Shown: positions 49,746 through 58,727 of the stretch, piece by piece
Numbering within the stretch: position 1 is the stretch's first letter
Layout: every line of letters starts with the position of its first letter
Origin: Streptomyces sp. NBC_01244
Lineage (GTDB): Bacteria; Actinomycetota; Actinomycetes; Streptomycetales; Streptomycetaceae
DNA length: 64,000 nucleotides
Direction of reading: 5' to 3'
Assembly: GCF_035987325.1 (NCBI RefSeq)
Contig: NZ_CP108488.1
Location: 3,720,001 to 3,784,000, forward strand
Program-made: the position numbers and the translations under genes
Notes under the pieces: model-generated
Told to the model about the DNA's origin: nothing
Database searches by the model: none
Seen by the model: only the letters and a program-made list of their open reading frames with translations

Positions 49746-50264
49746 GGCCGGCTGCTTTCGGTAGGTCGGAAACGCCCCCAGGATACGACCGGCGCCCGAC
49801 CCCGCCGCTCCCCTTCGTGACGCCTCCCTCGCCCGCGTCGGCCTCCTGTGGCCTCCGGGGGCCTCCCAGGGCCTCCGCGGCTTCGGCAGACCGCCCCGGA
49901 CTCCGTCAGGTGACGGCCCGATCCGTCACCTCCGGCCCGGACCGGAGGACGGGGAACCGACCCGGGGGCAAGGCCCGGCCCGGAGCCGTGACGCGGGCGC
50001 CGCCCCGGGCCCGGACTCCGTCCGTGACGGCCCGCGTCCCCCTTCGGGGTGCCGCCGCAGGGCCCGGCGGCGTCCACTTCGCTCCCGCCGGGACGGCGCC
50101 GGGGGCCCGGGGCCGCCGGGGAGCGACCCGGATAGGTGAAGGCGGGCCGGGTCCGGGGCGGCCCCGCGGCGCCGTTGCGGAGCGTGTTCGCAGCCCCGTA
50201 GAAGTCCCCTACCAAGTTACTGCCCGGTACTCACGCCGGGCCCGACCCCCCGGGGACGACCACC
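49746..50264. other. Divergent gene-free spacer between DUF6912 and Rv3235-family genes
   Basis: About 520 bases without a supported gene. It contains the rightward promoter candidate at 50175-50204. The remainder is very GC-rich, with several palindromic GGCC/CCGG stretches but nothing distinctive. Confidence 0.6.
50175..50204 (+). promoter_or_regulatory. Candidate promoter of the Rv3235-family gene
   Basis: TTGCGG (50175-50180), 18 bases, TAGAAG (50199-50204), giving a predicted start about 54 bases before the ATG at 50265. Confidence 0.4.
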
Positions 50265-50825
50265 ATGACCACGAGCACCCCCCGCACCACGGAAACCACC
50301 GGAATCGCCGGAACCACCGGAAGCACCCGGCGCCCCGGAACCACCGGGAGCGGGACCCCCCGAACGGCCGGCAGCGCCGCGGCCGGCACCGGCCCCGGCC
50401 GCGGCACCGCCAGGCCCGCGAGCACCGGCCCCGGCAGCGCGAGGCCCGGCGGCCGCCACGACCGGCGCCGGCCGTCCGCCGGTATCCGCCGCGGCCCCCA
50501 CGACTGGTTCGCCGAACGGCTGCTCGCCGTCCTCAGCGGCCGCCGCCCCGTGCACTCCCTGATCGGCCACACCATCGGCCCGGCCTACGACCAGCTGATC
50601 ACCCTCGCCCCCGCCGACCCCCCGCAGGAGCGCGCGTACGAGGCCCGCCGGCTCAGCCCCGTCATCCACGGATGCGGCCGGTTCACCCCCGGTCCGGGGG
50701 TCATCGAGGCCTTCGCCCGCATCGCCACCGGCGACCGCCTCACCGCGCTGGCCTTCCGTCTGGAACAGGGCCCCGACCTGCGCTGGCGCTGCGCAGCCGT
50801 AGAACTCCACGGCCCCCGTCCGTGA
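50265..50825 (+). CDS. Rv3235-family protein
   Basis: The 186-residue protein has a long disordered Thr/Gly/Pro/Arg-rich start of about 75 residues, then the conserved block DWFAERLLAVLSGRRPVHSLIGHTIGPAYDQL and VHGCGRF-like SPVIHGCGRFTPGPGVIEAFARI, ending in the beta-strand pair TALAFRLEQGPDLRWRCAAVEL. This is the Rv3235-like family found next to secA throughout actinobacteria; here it is convergent with secA. The function is unknown. A link to protein export is only by location. Confidence 0.85.
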   Translation: MTTSTPRTTETTGIAGTTGSTRRPGTTGSGTPRTAGSAAAGTGPGRGTARPASTGPGSARPGGRHDRRRPSAGIRRGPHDWFAERLLAVLSGRRPVHSLIGHTIGPAYDQLITLAPADPPQERAYEARRLSPVIHGCGRFTPGPGVIEAFARIATGDRLTALAFRLEQGPDLRWRCAAVELHGPRP

Positions 50826-50872
50826 CCCCGGCCCCGGCCCCGCGCCCGCGCCCCGGCCCCCGCCCGCGAACG

Positions 50873-50919
50873 CCGCCGGGGCCGGACTCCACGCACAGCG
50901 TGGTGTCCGGCCCCGGCGG
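50873..50919. terminator. Terminator between the Rv3235-family gene and secA
   Basis: An about 23-bp stem (CCGCCGGGGCCGGAC... against GTCCGGCCCCGGCGG) with one internal mismatch and an ACA loop, between convergent stops. Confidence 0.88.
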
Positions 50920-50940
50920 TGATCCCGCGAACGGCGCGGG

Positions 50941-53715
50941 TTACTTCTTGCGGCGACGGCCGCCCGTGGCCTTCGCGGCCTTACGGCGCTCCGCGCGCGT
51001 CATCCCGGCGTCGTCACCGGAATCCGATGCGAAGTCGCCCTCGACGACGCCGCCCTCACCGTCCACGGTGGGCGCGGAGAAGTGCAGCCGGTCCGGCCGC
51101 TGCGGGGCGTCCAGACCCTTCGCCCGGATCTCCGGCTTGGTCAGCGACGGACCGGAGTCCGAGACCGGAACCTCCTCGACCTGCTGCTCGACCTGGACCT
51201 CCAGGTTGAACAGGTAGCCGACGGACTCCTCCTTGATGCCCTCCTGCATGGCGTTGAACATGTCGAAGCCCTCGCGCTGGTACTCGACCAGCGGGTCCTT
51301 CTGGGCCATCGCCCGCAGGCCGATGCCCTCCTGCAGGTAGTCCATCTCGTACAGGTGCTCGCGCCACTTGCGGTCCAGCACCGACAGCACCACGCGCCGC
51401 TCCAGCTCGCGCATGATGTCGGAGCCGAGCGTCGCCTCGCGGGCCTCGTACTGCTCGTGGATGTCGTCCTTGACGGACTCCGCGATGAACTCGGCCGTGA
51501 TGCCGGCGCGGTCGCCCGCGGCGTCCTCCAGCTCCTCGACCGTGACCTTGATCGGGTAGAGCTGCCCGAAGGCGTTCCACAGCCGGTCCAGGTCCCACTC
51601 CTCCGCGAACCCCTCGACCGTCTCGGCCGTGATGTACGCGTCGATCGTGTCGTCCATCATGTGACGGATCTGCTCCTGGAGGTCCTCGCCCTCCAGGACG
51701 CGACGGCGCTCCTTGTAGATCACCGTGCGCTGGTTGTTGAGGACCTCGTCGTACTTCAGGACGTTCTTGCGCGTCTCGAAGTTCTGGGTCTCGACCTGCG
51801 ACTGGGCCGACGCGATGGCCCGCGTGACCATCTTGTTCTCGATCGGCACGTCGTCCGGCACGTTCGCCATCGACATGACGCGCTCGACCATCTGTGCCTT
51901 GAACAGGCGCATCAGGTCGTCGCCGAGCGACAGGTAGAAGCGGGACTCGCCCGGGTCGCCCTGTCGGCCGGAGCGGCCGCGCAGCTGGTTGTCGATGCGG
52001 CGCGACTCGTGCCGCTCGGTGCCCAGCACGTACAGCCCGCCGAGGTCCTTGACCTCCTCGAACTCCGCCTTCACGGCCGCCTCGGCCCGCGTGAGCGCCT
52101 CGGGAAGGGCGTGCGCCCACTCCTCGATGTGCTCCTCCGGGTCCAGACCGCGCTGGCGCAGCTCGGCTTCGGCGAGGTCGTCCGGGTTGCCGCCGAGCTT
52201 GATGTCGGTACCACGGCCGGCCATGTTCGTGGCGACCGTGACGGCGCCGCGACGGCCCGCCTGGGCGACGATCGTCGCCTCGCGGTCGTGCTGCTTGGCG
52301 TTCAGCACCTCGTGCGGGATGCCCCGCTTGGAGAGCTGCTGCGAGAGGTACTCGGACTTCTCGACCGACGTCGTACCGACGAGGATCGGCTGACCCTTTT
52401 CGTGCTTCTCCGCGATGTCGTCGACGACGGCGGCGAACTTCGCGACCTCGGTGCGGTAGATCAGGTCCGCCTGGTCCTTGCGGACCATGTCGCGGTTGGT
52501 CGGGATCGGGACGACACCGAGCTTGTAGATCTGGTGGAACTCGGCGGCCTCGGTCATGGCCGTACCGGTCATGCCCGACAGCTTCCCGTACAGGCGGAAG
52601 AAGTTCTGGAGCGTGATCGTGGCGAGGGTCTGGTTCTCGTCCTTGATGTCCACCCCTTCCTTCGCCTCGATCGCCTGGTGCATGCCCTCGTTGTAGCGGC
52701 GGCCGGCGAGGATACGGCCGGTGTGCTCGTCGACGATCATGACTTCGCCGTCGATGACGACGTAGTCCTTGTCGTTCTTGAAGAGCTCCTTGGCCTTGAT
52801 GGCGTTGTTCAGGTAACCGACGAGCGGCGTGTTCACCGACTCGTAGAGGTTCTCGATGCCGAGCCAGTCCTCGACCTTCGCGACACCGGTCTCGTGGATG
52901 GCGACGGTGCGCTTCTTCTCGTCGACCTCGTAGTCACCGGTCTCCTCGATGCCCTTGAGGGGCTGGCCGGGCTCGCCCTTGGTCAGGCGGGTGACCAGCT
53001 TCGCGAAGTCCGCGTACCACTTGGTGGCCTGGTCGGCCGGGCCCGAGATGATCAGCGGGGTACGGGCCTCGTCGACGAGGATCGAGTCGACCTCGTCGAC
53101 CACGGCGAAGTTGTGGCCGCGCTGGACGAGCTCGTCCTGCGACCACGCCATGTTGTCGCGGAGGTAGTCGAAGCCGAACTCGTTGTTCGTGCCGTACGTG
53201 ATGTCGGCGGCGTACTGCTCACGGCGCTGCGCCGGAGACATGTTCGCCAGGATGCACCCGACCTCCAGGCCGAGGAACTTGTGCACCCGGCCCATCATCT
53301 CGGAGTCGCGCTCGGCGAGGTAGTCGTTCACCGTGATCAGGTGGACGCCCTTGCCGGACAGCGCGTTCAGGTACGCGGGCAGCGTGCCGACGAGGGTCTT
53401 GCCCTCACCGGTCTTCATCTCGGCCACGTAGCCGAGGTGCAGCGCCGCGCCACCCATCATCTGTACGTCGTAGTGACGCTGGCCGAGGACGCGCTTGGCG
53501 GCCTCGCGGACCGTCGCGAAGGCCTCGGGCAGCAGGTCGTCCAGGCTCTCGCCGTCCTGGAAGCGCTGCTTGTACTCGTCCGTGAGCGCACGCAAGTCGG
53601 CGTCGGAGAGGTTGACAAAGTCCTCTTCGATGGAGTTGACCTGGTCCGCGATGCGGTGCAGTTTTTTGAGGATCTTGCCTTCGCCTGCACGCATGAGCTT
53701 GTTGAAGACGGACAC
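50941..53715 (-). CDS. secA: Preprotein translocase ATPase SecA
   Basis: SecA (924 residues) drives protein export through SecYEG. It starts [32 protein letters not shown], which is typical of actinobacterial SecA1. Motifs in order: Walker [10 protein letters not shown]; helicase motif [17 protein letters not shown]; the preprotein cross-linking domain; motif VI region [15 protein letters not shown]; then scaffold, wing and two-helix finger. The C-terminal zinc-binding tail of E. coli SecA is absent and replaced by a Lys/Arg-rich end ([15 protein letters not shown]), normal for this phylum. The GTG at 53715 follows AAGGAG. Confidence 0.97.
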   Translation of the reverse strand: MSVFNKLMRAGEGKILKKLHRIADQVNSIEEDFVNLSDADLRALTDEYKQRFQDGESLDDLLPEAFATVREAAKRVLGQRHYDVQMMGGAALHLGYVAEMKTGEGKTLVGTLPAYLNALSGKGVHLITVNDYLAERDSEMMGRVHKFLGLEVGCILANMSPAQRREQYAADITYGTNNEFGFDYLRDNMAWSQDELVQRGHNFAVVDEVDSILVDEARTPLIISGPADQATKWYADFAKLVTRLTKGEPGQPLKGIEETGDYEVDEKKRTVAIHETGVAKVEDWLGIENLYESVNTPLVGYLNNAIKAKELFKNDKDYVVIDGEVMIVDEHTGRILAGRRYNEGMHQAIEAKEGVDIKDENQTLATITLQNFFRLYGKLSGMTGTAMTEAAEFHQIYKLGVVPIPTNRDMVRKDQADLIYRTEVAKFAAVVDDIAEKHEKGQPILVGTTSVEKSEYLSQQLSKRGIPHEVLNAKQHDREATIVAQAGRRGAVTVATNMAGRGTDIKLGGNPDDLAEAELRQRGLDPEEHIEEWAHALPEALTRAEAAVKAEFEEVKDLGGLYVLGTERHESRRIDNQLRGRSGRQGDPGESRFYLSLGDDLMRLFKAQMVERVMSMANVPDDVPIENKMVTRAIASAQSQVETQNFETRKNVLKYDEVLNNQRTVIYKERRRVLEGEDLQEQIRHMMDDTIDAYITAETVEGFAEEWDLDRLWNAFGQLYPIKVTVEELEDAAGDRAGITAEFIAESVKDDIHEQYEAREATLGSDIMRELERRVVLSVLDRKWREHLYEMDYLQEGIGLRAMAQKDPLVEYQREGFDMFNAMQEGIKEESVGYLFNLEVQVEQQVEEVPVSDSGPSLTKPEIRAKGLDAPQRPDRLHFSAPTVDGEGGVVEGDFASDSGDDAGMTRAERRKAAKATGGRRRKK

Positions 53716-53955
53716 CGAGGTTTGTCTCCTTGCCGGTCGGGCCTGGCACTGGTTCGTGCACGGGCACGGAGGGTGGGCCCCACCGCAACGGCCATCGTAA
53801 GCGAGGACGCGGTCGCGTCGGGAGGTCCGCACTGCCGCGGGGCTGGACTGCCCGGAAATGAGAACGTGTGAGGGGCACCGAAGGTGCCGGTATGGGCGGA
53901 CCCTCTTCGATAAATCCGCTTCGCCGTCGCCGTCCTCCCACAGCAGAATCCGTCC

Positions 53956-54549
53956 ATGGAACCGATCACCCTGACCACCGAGCGCCTCGTCCTGCGCCCC
54001 CTCGGCGCCCCGGACGCGGACGAGGTGTACGCGGCGCTGCAGGATCCCGCGATCCAACGCTGGATCCCGGTCTCCGTCCCGTACGAGCGCACGCACGCCG
54101 AGTCCTTCGTGACCCGGGTCCCGGGCGGGCAGAACGGCTCCGAGTACAACTTCGGGGTCCGGCTGGGCGCCGACGGCCCGCTGGTCGCCTGCGTCGGGCT
54201 CGGCCCGCAGGGCGACAACGCCCACGAGGTCGGCTACTGGACCGTCGCCGGCCACCGGGGCCGCGGCTACCTGCCCGAGGCCCTGCCCGCCGTGCTGCGC
54301 TGGGCCTTCACCGAGCTCGGCTGCGTACGGATGATCTGGCGCGCGGGCGTCGGCAACGACGCCTCGCGCCGGGTCGCCGAGAAGGCCGGCTTCGCCATCG
54401 AGGGCGTCGCGCGCGCGGGCATGGAACACCACGGAACCCTGCGGGACTGCTGGACCGGCGCCATGCTCCCCTCGGACCTGGGCCTGCCCTCCCGCCTCCC
54501 GTACCTACCCTCGCCCGCACCGAGGACCACTGTCAGTGCCAAGCTCTAG
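53956..54549 (+). CDS. GNAT N-acetyltransferase (RimJ/RimL-like)
   Basis: The 197-residue protein begins [25 protein letters not shown], the standard RimJ-type start. It contains the acetyl-CoA region [18 protein letters not shown] and [19 protein letters not shown]. It is separated by nine bases from the next gene, so the two probably form an operon. Substrate unknown. No signal or membrane segment. Confidence 0.88.
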   Translation: MEPITLTTERLVLRPLGAPDADEVYAALQDPAIQRWIPVSVPYERTHAESFVTRVPGGQNGSEYNFGVRLGADGPLVACVGLGPQGDNAHEVGYWTVAGHRGRGYLPEALPAVLRWAFTELGCVRMIWRAGVGNDASRRVAEKAGFAIEGVARAGMEHHGTLRDCWTGAMLPSDLGLPSRLPYLPSPAPRTTVSAKL

Positions 54550-54558
54550 GGTTCCGCC

Positions 54559-55734
54559 ATGACGACCGCGCCCCCGCCCGCCCTGTCCCTCTCCGCAGAC
54601 GAGGCCCGCCGCATCGCGCTGCGCGCCCAGGGATTCCTGGGTGCTCCGGACCGGCGCGGCGGTGTCCGCGGCGTCCTGCGCCACCTGGGCGCCGTCCAGC
54701 TCGACACGATCTCCGTACTGGCCCGCTCGCACGAGCTCGTGCCGTACGCGCGCCTCGGCGCGGTCGGGCGCTCCGCCGTCGAAGCCTCGTACTGGTCGCA
54801 GAACCACGCCTTCGAGTACTGGTCGCACGCGGCCTGCATCCTGCCGATGGAGGAGTGGCCGCACTTCGCCTTCCGCCGCCGGGCCAACAAGGCCCGCGGC
54901 CACCGCTGGCACGTCCTGAAGGACCAGCACCGCTCGACGAAGACGGTCCTGGACCGCCTCGCCGCCGAAGGCCCCCTGACCTCGACCGAACTGGGCGGCG
55001 CCAAGAACGGCGGCGAATGGTTCGAGTGGTCCGAGACGAAGATCGCGGTGGAGTGGCTCCTCGACATCGGCGAGGTCGTCTGCACCGAGCGGCGCGGCTG
55101 GAAGAGGGTCTACGACCTCCCCGGGCGGGCCGTCCCCGAGGCGCTGCTCCACGACGCCCTGGACGACCGCGAGTGCAAGCGCCGCCTGGTGGCCCTCGCG
55201 GGGCAGTCCCTGGGCGTGGGCACCCGCTCCGACATCGCGGACTACCACCGGCTCAAGGGCCCCGACTTCGACGCGGTGGTCGAGGACGCGGGCCTGGTCC
55301 CGGTGGAAGTGGAAGGCTGGTCCAAACCGGCCTGGGCGGACCCGTCGGCCCTGGCCACCCTCCCCCGCGGCCGCCACCGCACGACCCTCCTCTCCCCGTT
55401 CGACTCCCTGGTCTGGGAACGCCCGCGCACGGAGCGGATCTTCGGCTTCACCCACCGCCTGGAGGCGTACGTCCCCAAGTCCCGGCGGATCCACGGCTAC
55501 TTCGCGATGCCGCTGCTGGCCGGAGGCCACCTCCAGGGCCGCGTGGACCCGGCCCGCGAGGGCACCACCCTCGTGGCCCGCCAGCTCTCCCTGACCACCC
55601 CGAAGGCAGCCCGCCCCATGGCCGAAGCCCTCCGCGAGGCCGCCACCTGGGTCGGCTGCGACACGATCCGCATCGACCGCGCGAGCTCGCCCGCGGAAGC
55701 GGAAGCGGTCACGGCGGAACTCGCCGCCCTCTGA
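54559..55734 (+). CDS. DNA glycosylase AlkX/YcaQ type (HTH_42 family)
   Basis: The 391-residue protein has three winged-helix repeats of the HTH_42/AlkZ superfamily. The catalytic tripeptide lies in GAVQLDTISVLAR and reads Q-L-D. In this superfamily the QxQ form marks antibiotic self-resistance AlkZ enzymes and QxD marks the housekeeping YcaQ/AlkX group, which unhooks DNA interstrand cross-links; here the latter is expected. HKDQHRS-like SRFRR basic patches and the C-terminal STPFDSLVWERPRTERIFGF-type block (LLSPFDSLVWERPRTERIF) are intact. It is encoded just downstream of a GNAT gene. Its 3' end faces a convergent response-regulator gene with a repeat element in between. Confidence 0.88.
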   Translation: MTTAPPPALSLSADEARRIALRAQGFLGAPDRRGGVRGVLRHLGAVQLDTISVLARSHELVPYARLGAVGRSAVEASYWSQNHAFEYWSHAACILPMEEWPHFAFRRRANKARGHRWHVLKDQHRSTKTVLDRLAAEGPLTSTELGGAKNGGEWFEWSETKIAVEWLLDIGEVVCTERRGWKRVYDLPGRAVPEALLHDALDDRECKRRLVALAGQSLGVGTRSDIADYHRLKGPDFDAVVEDAGLVPVEVEGWSKPAWADPSALATLPRGRHRTTLLSPFDSLVWERPRTERIFGFTHRLEAYVPKSRRIHGYFAMPLLAGGHLQGRVDPAREGTTLVARQLSLTTPKAARPMAEALREAATWVGCDTIRIDRASSPAEAEAVTAELAAL

Positions 55735-55770
55735 AGCCCCGCAGCCATTTCAGCCACCCCGGGTTCTTTT

Positions 55771-55823
55771 CAGCCGTCCGGCGTTTGAGGACCGGGGCCC
55801 GGGGCCCGGGGCCCGAGCCCGGC
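55771..55823 (+). repeat. Dispersed convergent-junction repeat, copy F
   Basis: CAGCC-GTCCGGCGTTTGAGGACCGGGG is followed by alternating CCCGGGGCCC hairpin-forming sequence and GAGCCCGGCGC. It ends two bases before the stop of the response-regulator gene. The hairpin is less regular than in copies B-E. Confidence 0.7.
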
Positions 55824-55824
55824 G

Positions 55825-56553
55825 CTACCGGATCTCGAGGATCTTCTCCCGCATCGCGTACACCACCGCCTCCATCCTGGAGTGCAACTGCAGCTTCTCC
55901 AGAATGTTCCGCACGTGGTTCTTCACGGTGTTCTCGGAGATGAACAACTCCTTCGCGATATCGCGGTTGTTCATCCCGGTGGCCACCAGTTTCAGGACCT
56001 CGAGCTCCCGATCCGTCAGCCGCGGCGCCGGCACCAACCGCCGCTCGTCCGTCCGCTGGATCATCGACTTGAACTCCGTCAGCAGCTTCGACGCCATCGA
56101 CGGGCTGATCTGCGACTGGCCGTCCGCCACCGCCCGGATCGCCGTCGCGACCTCGTCCGTCGAGATCTCCTTCAGCAGGTACCCGGTCGCCCCCGCCTTG
56201 ATCGCGTCGTAGAGGTCCGCCTCCTCGTCGCTGATCGTCAGCATGATGATCTTCGCGGAGGGTGCCACCTCCTTGATCGAGGTGCAGGCCTCGATCCCGC
56301 CGCGCCGCGGCATCCGCACATCCATCAGCACGATGTCCGGCAGCAGATCCGCCGCCTTGTCCACGGCCTCCGCCCCGTCACCCGCCTCGCCGACGACCTG
56401 GATGTCCTCCTCCTGCGCGAGGACGATCTCCAGCCCGCGCCGGAACAGCGCATGGTCGTCGACCACGAGCACCCGGATGGGCTCTGCCACCCGGTCCTCC
56501 TCACGGCAGCCCGCACCGTTGTCATCACGCACCGGCCCGAAGCTGTCCGCCAT
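55825..56553 (-). CDS. NarL/FixJ-type response regulator
   Basis: The 242-residue protein has a receiver domain (about 25-140; acidic pocket VDDH, phospho-Asp78 in LMDVRMP, Lys in LLKE) and a LuxR-type helix-turn-helix (about 170-235; RLTDRELEVLKLVATGMNNRDIAKELFISENTVKNHVRNILEKL). No histidine kinase gene is adjacent, so its partner is encoded elsewhere or it is an orphan regulator. ATG 56553 has an excellent site (GGGGAGGA); an alternative GTG 21 codons later (56490) also follows AGGAGG, so two N-termini are possible. It is convergent with the AlkX-like gene. Confidence 0.9.
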   Translation of the reverse strand: MADSFGPVRDDNGAGCREEDRVAEPIRVLVVDDHALFRRGLEIVLAQEEDIQVVGEAGDGAEAVDKAADLLPDIVLMDVRMPRRGGIEACTSIKEVAPSAKIIMLTISDEEADLYDAIKAGATGYLLKEISTDEVATAIRAVADGQSQISPSMASKLLTEFKSMIQRTDERRLVPAPRLTDRELEVLKLVATGMNNRDIAKELFISENTVKNHVRNILEKLQLHSRMEAVVYAMREKILEIR

Positions 56554-56812
56554 CGTTCCTCCCCCTGCACCACGTGTGCTGAGCTGCTGGGTCAATCCGA
56601 CGAGAGCGGCCGCCGGCTGACTGCCCGACATGATTCCATGCCCACGTGGCCGAACGGAGTCCGGCGATTACAGGCCGACCCATACAGGCCACCGTTTCGC
56701 GGCCATCACCTCATGCCAGTGCCCCCGCGCCCGCCTGGGCGAACGCGGGGGCACCACACTGGCACCGCACGGACATCCGGATCCAGCCCGGAATCAGTCC
56801 GGAATCAGCGGC

Positions 56813-57520
56813 TCAGCCTCCGAGCGCTCCACCCGCGCCCGCGCCGTCGAGCTCACCCGAGCTGGAGGCGGCGTCGGAGGCATTGAGGTGGATCACGCCG
56901 TAGTCGTAACCGTGGCGCCGGTAGACGACGCTCGGCATCTTGGTGTCGGAATCGACGAACAGGTAGAAGTCGTGACCGACCAGTTCCATCTCGTACAGGG
57001 CCTGGTCGAGCGACATGGGTGCGGCCGAGTGCGTCTTCTCGCGGACGATGAGCGGGCCGTCGCCCTGCACTTCCAGCGATCCGATCCGGGTGGTCGGAAT
57101 CGCGTCCGCGGCCGTCTTCTCCCCGTTGACCGGCTCGCCGTTGCCGTTCAGTGTCGCGGCGTTCGGAACAACGTCGGCGACCTCGGCCGCCGAGAGCCGT
57201 CCGGAACCACGACGGGTGTGGCGCTTGTCGTGCTGCTTGCGCAGCCGGGCCTCCAGCTTGTCCTGAGCGAGGTCGAGCGCCGCGTACGCGTCGGCGGCGG
57301 AAGCCTCGGCACGAATCACCGGGCCCCGCGAACGCAGGGTGATCTCCACGCGGTCGGAACGGTCGGCCTGGCGCGGGTTGTGCTCCTTGGACACCTCGAC
57401 GTCCAAGCTGATCACCTTGGCGTCGAGCTTCTGGATCCGCTCCGGATTCAGCTTCTCGGCCACGTGCTTGCGGAACCGGTCGGGCACCTCGGTCTTACGG
57501 CCCTTGACGACGATGTCCAC
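56813..57520 (-). CDS. hpf: Long-form ribosome hibernation promoting factor
   Basis: This 235-residue HPF has the N-terminal sigma-54 modulation/RaiA domain (VDIVVKGRKTEVPDRFRKHVAEKL onward) that occupies the decoding site, a linker rich in Asn/Gly, and a C-terminal dimerisation domain (PMSLDQALYEMELVGHDFYLFVDSDTKMPSVVYRRHGYDYGVIHL) that joins two 30S subunits, giving 100S ribosomes. GTG 57520 follows GGAG at seven bases. Upstream codons are non-coding. It is the housekeeping stasis factor; a 359-base upstream spacer suggests complex control. Confidence 0.93.
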   Translation of the reverse strand: MDIVVKGRKTEVPDRFRKHVAEKLNPERIQKLDAKVISLDVEVSKEHNPRQADRSDRVEITLRSRGPVIRAEASAADAYAALDLAQDKLEARLRKQHDKRHTRRGSGRLSAAEVADVVPNAATLNGNGEPVNGEKTAADAIPTTRIGSLEVQGDGPLIVREKTHSAAPMSLDQALYEMELVGHDFYLFVDSDTKMPSVVYRRHGYDYGVIHLNASDAASSSGELDGAGAGGALGG

Positions 57521-57879
57521 GCAGAACTCCGTTCCCGGATTGCTCCGCCCCAGGGGCGAAGCGTCTCCCTTTCGCACCAGACCCCGGTGAACACCGGAGC
57601 CTCGGACTTGGCGACTTCCACCTCCTCCTCCCCCATCGGCAAGATCTACACCCCACCGACTTCGGAGTCGAGGGACAACCTCTGACACGAAGTTTCACAA
57701 ACGTCACGACGCTCGAAACCTGCGCTCCGATGCGTGGGGCCCAAGGTTCGCCAATTCCTTACAACCGAACATATCCCTCTATGCCGGTTGTCGGCACCCG
57801 CTACCGGAACGTACCTCCGTTCAGGTGGCCGTTCCCTCTTACTACCTGCAACGATGCGCCTTCCCTTCCAGTTCCAAAT
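57521..57879. other. Gene-free promoter region upstream of hpf
   Basis: The A/T content is higher here (especially 57755-57915) than elsewhere in the window. A small hairpin TGCCG GTTGT CGGCA lies at 57782-57796. Several sigma-factor-like fragments can be picked out, but none fits a full consensus, so I list none. The window also holds the comF 3' end signal. Confidence 0.5.
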
Positions 57880-58650
57880 CTATTCCCCAGTTTTTTGCTC
57901 TGTTCGAGTTGCGCTCCTGCCGGGACGCGCGAAGGAGTCCTCCGGCGCGGCCACCACGGCGGCCGCCAGAGCCACCGTCCCGGCCGCCCCGCCCGGTACC
58001 CCGATCCCGGCCGCGCGCAGCGCCCGCGCCGCCTCCACCAGGGTGGATCCGGTGGTGACGAGGTCGTCCACGAGCACGATCCGGGCCGCCCCCGCCATCG
58101 CCCGCCCGGCGCCGGGCCGTGCCTGAAGGGCCCCCGCGAGGTTCTCCCGGCGCCGCGCCGCCCCCAGGCCCGCCTGGTCGGCCACCGCCCGCCGCAGCCG
58201 CAGTACGGGCGTCACGCGCGCGGGCACGCCCTCCCGCCGCAGCCGCGCCGAGGCGGCCAGCGCGATCCTGCGCGCCGGATCGTGCCCGCGCGCCCGTACC
58301 CGGTGCCGCGCCGAGGGCACGGGAACCAGGGCCACTCCCCCGCCCCCCGCCCCGCCCGCGCGGACGGCAGCCGCCAGGGCGGCGCCGAGGGCTCCGGCCA
58401 GCGGCAGCGCCCCGCGCTCCTTGTGGGCCAGTACGACGGCCCGTACGGCCTCCCGGTACACGGTGGCCGCATACACCGCGGGCAGCCCGTCGGGGCACGG
58501 AGACGGCCGTACGGGGCCCGCCCCGGCCCCGCTGAGCTCCGACCGGCAGCCCGCGCACAGCACCGTACGGCCGGCCCCGCAGCCGGCGCACCCGACCGGC
58601 AGCACCAGCCCGGCGAGCTCACCGGCCAGCCCCCGCCACCACTCCCGCAT
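57880..58650 (-). CDS. ComF family phosphoribosyltransferase-like protein
   Basis: The 256-residue protein has an N-terminal double zinc ribbon (GCAGCGAGRTVLCAGC with two CxxC pairs), then a central YREAVRAVVLAHKERG segment and the phosphoribosyltransferase signature IVLVDDLVTTGSTLVEA. ComF proteins are linked to natural DNA uptake in some bacteria but are widely present in non-competent actinobacteria. The ATG at 58650 is used; the in-frame GTG three codons upstream (58659) is possible. It is 77 bases downstream of lpqB in the same direction. Confidence 0.85.
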   Translation of the reverse strand: MREWWRGLAGELAGLVLPVGCAGCGAGRTVLCAGCRSELSGAGAGPVRPSPCPDGLPAVYAATVYREAVRAVVLAHKERGALPLAGALGAALAAAVRAGGAGGGGVALVPVPSARHRVRARGHDPARRIALAASARLRREGVPARVTPVLRLRRAVADQAGLGAARRRENLAGALQARPGAGRAMAGAARIVLVDDLVTTGSTLVEAARALRAAGIGVPGGAAGTVALAAAVVAAPEDSFARPGRSATRTEQKTGE

Positions 58651-58727
58651 GACGCCCACTCTGCCGGGCGGGGACAGCACTCCACCACCCCTGTGGACAA
58701 CCACGGAAAAGGGCAGGTCGCACCAGG

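Noticed and set aside
51082..53871. A 929-codon rightward open frame antisense to secA
   Set aside because: No recognisable motif; an artefact of high G+C on the strand opposite SecA.
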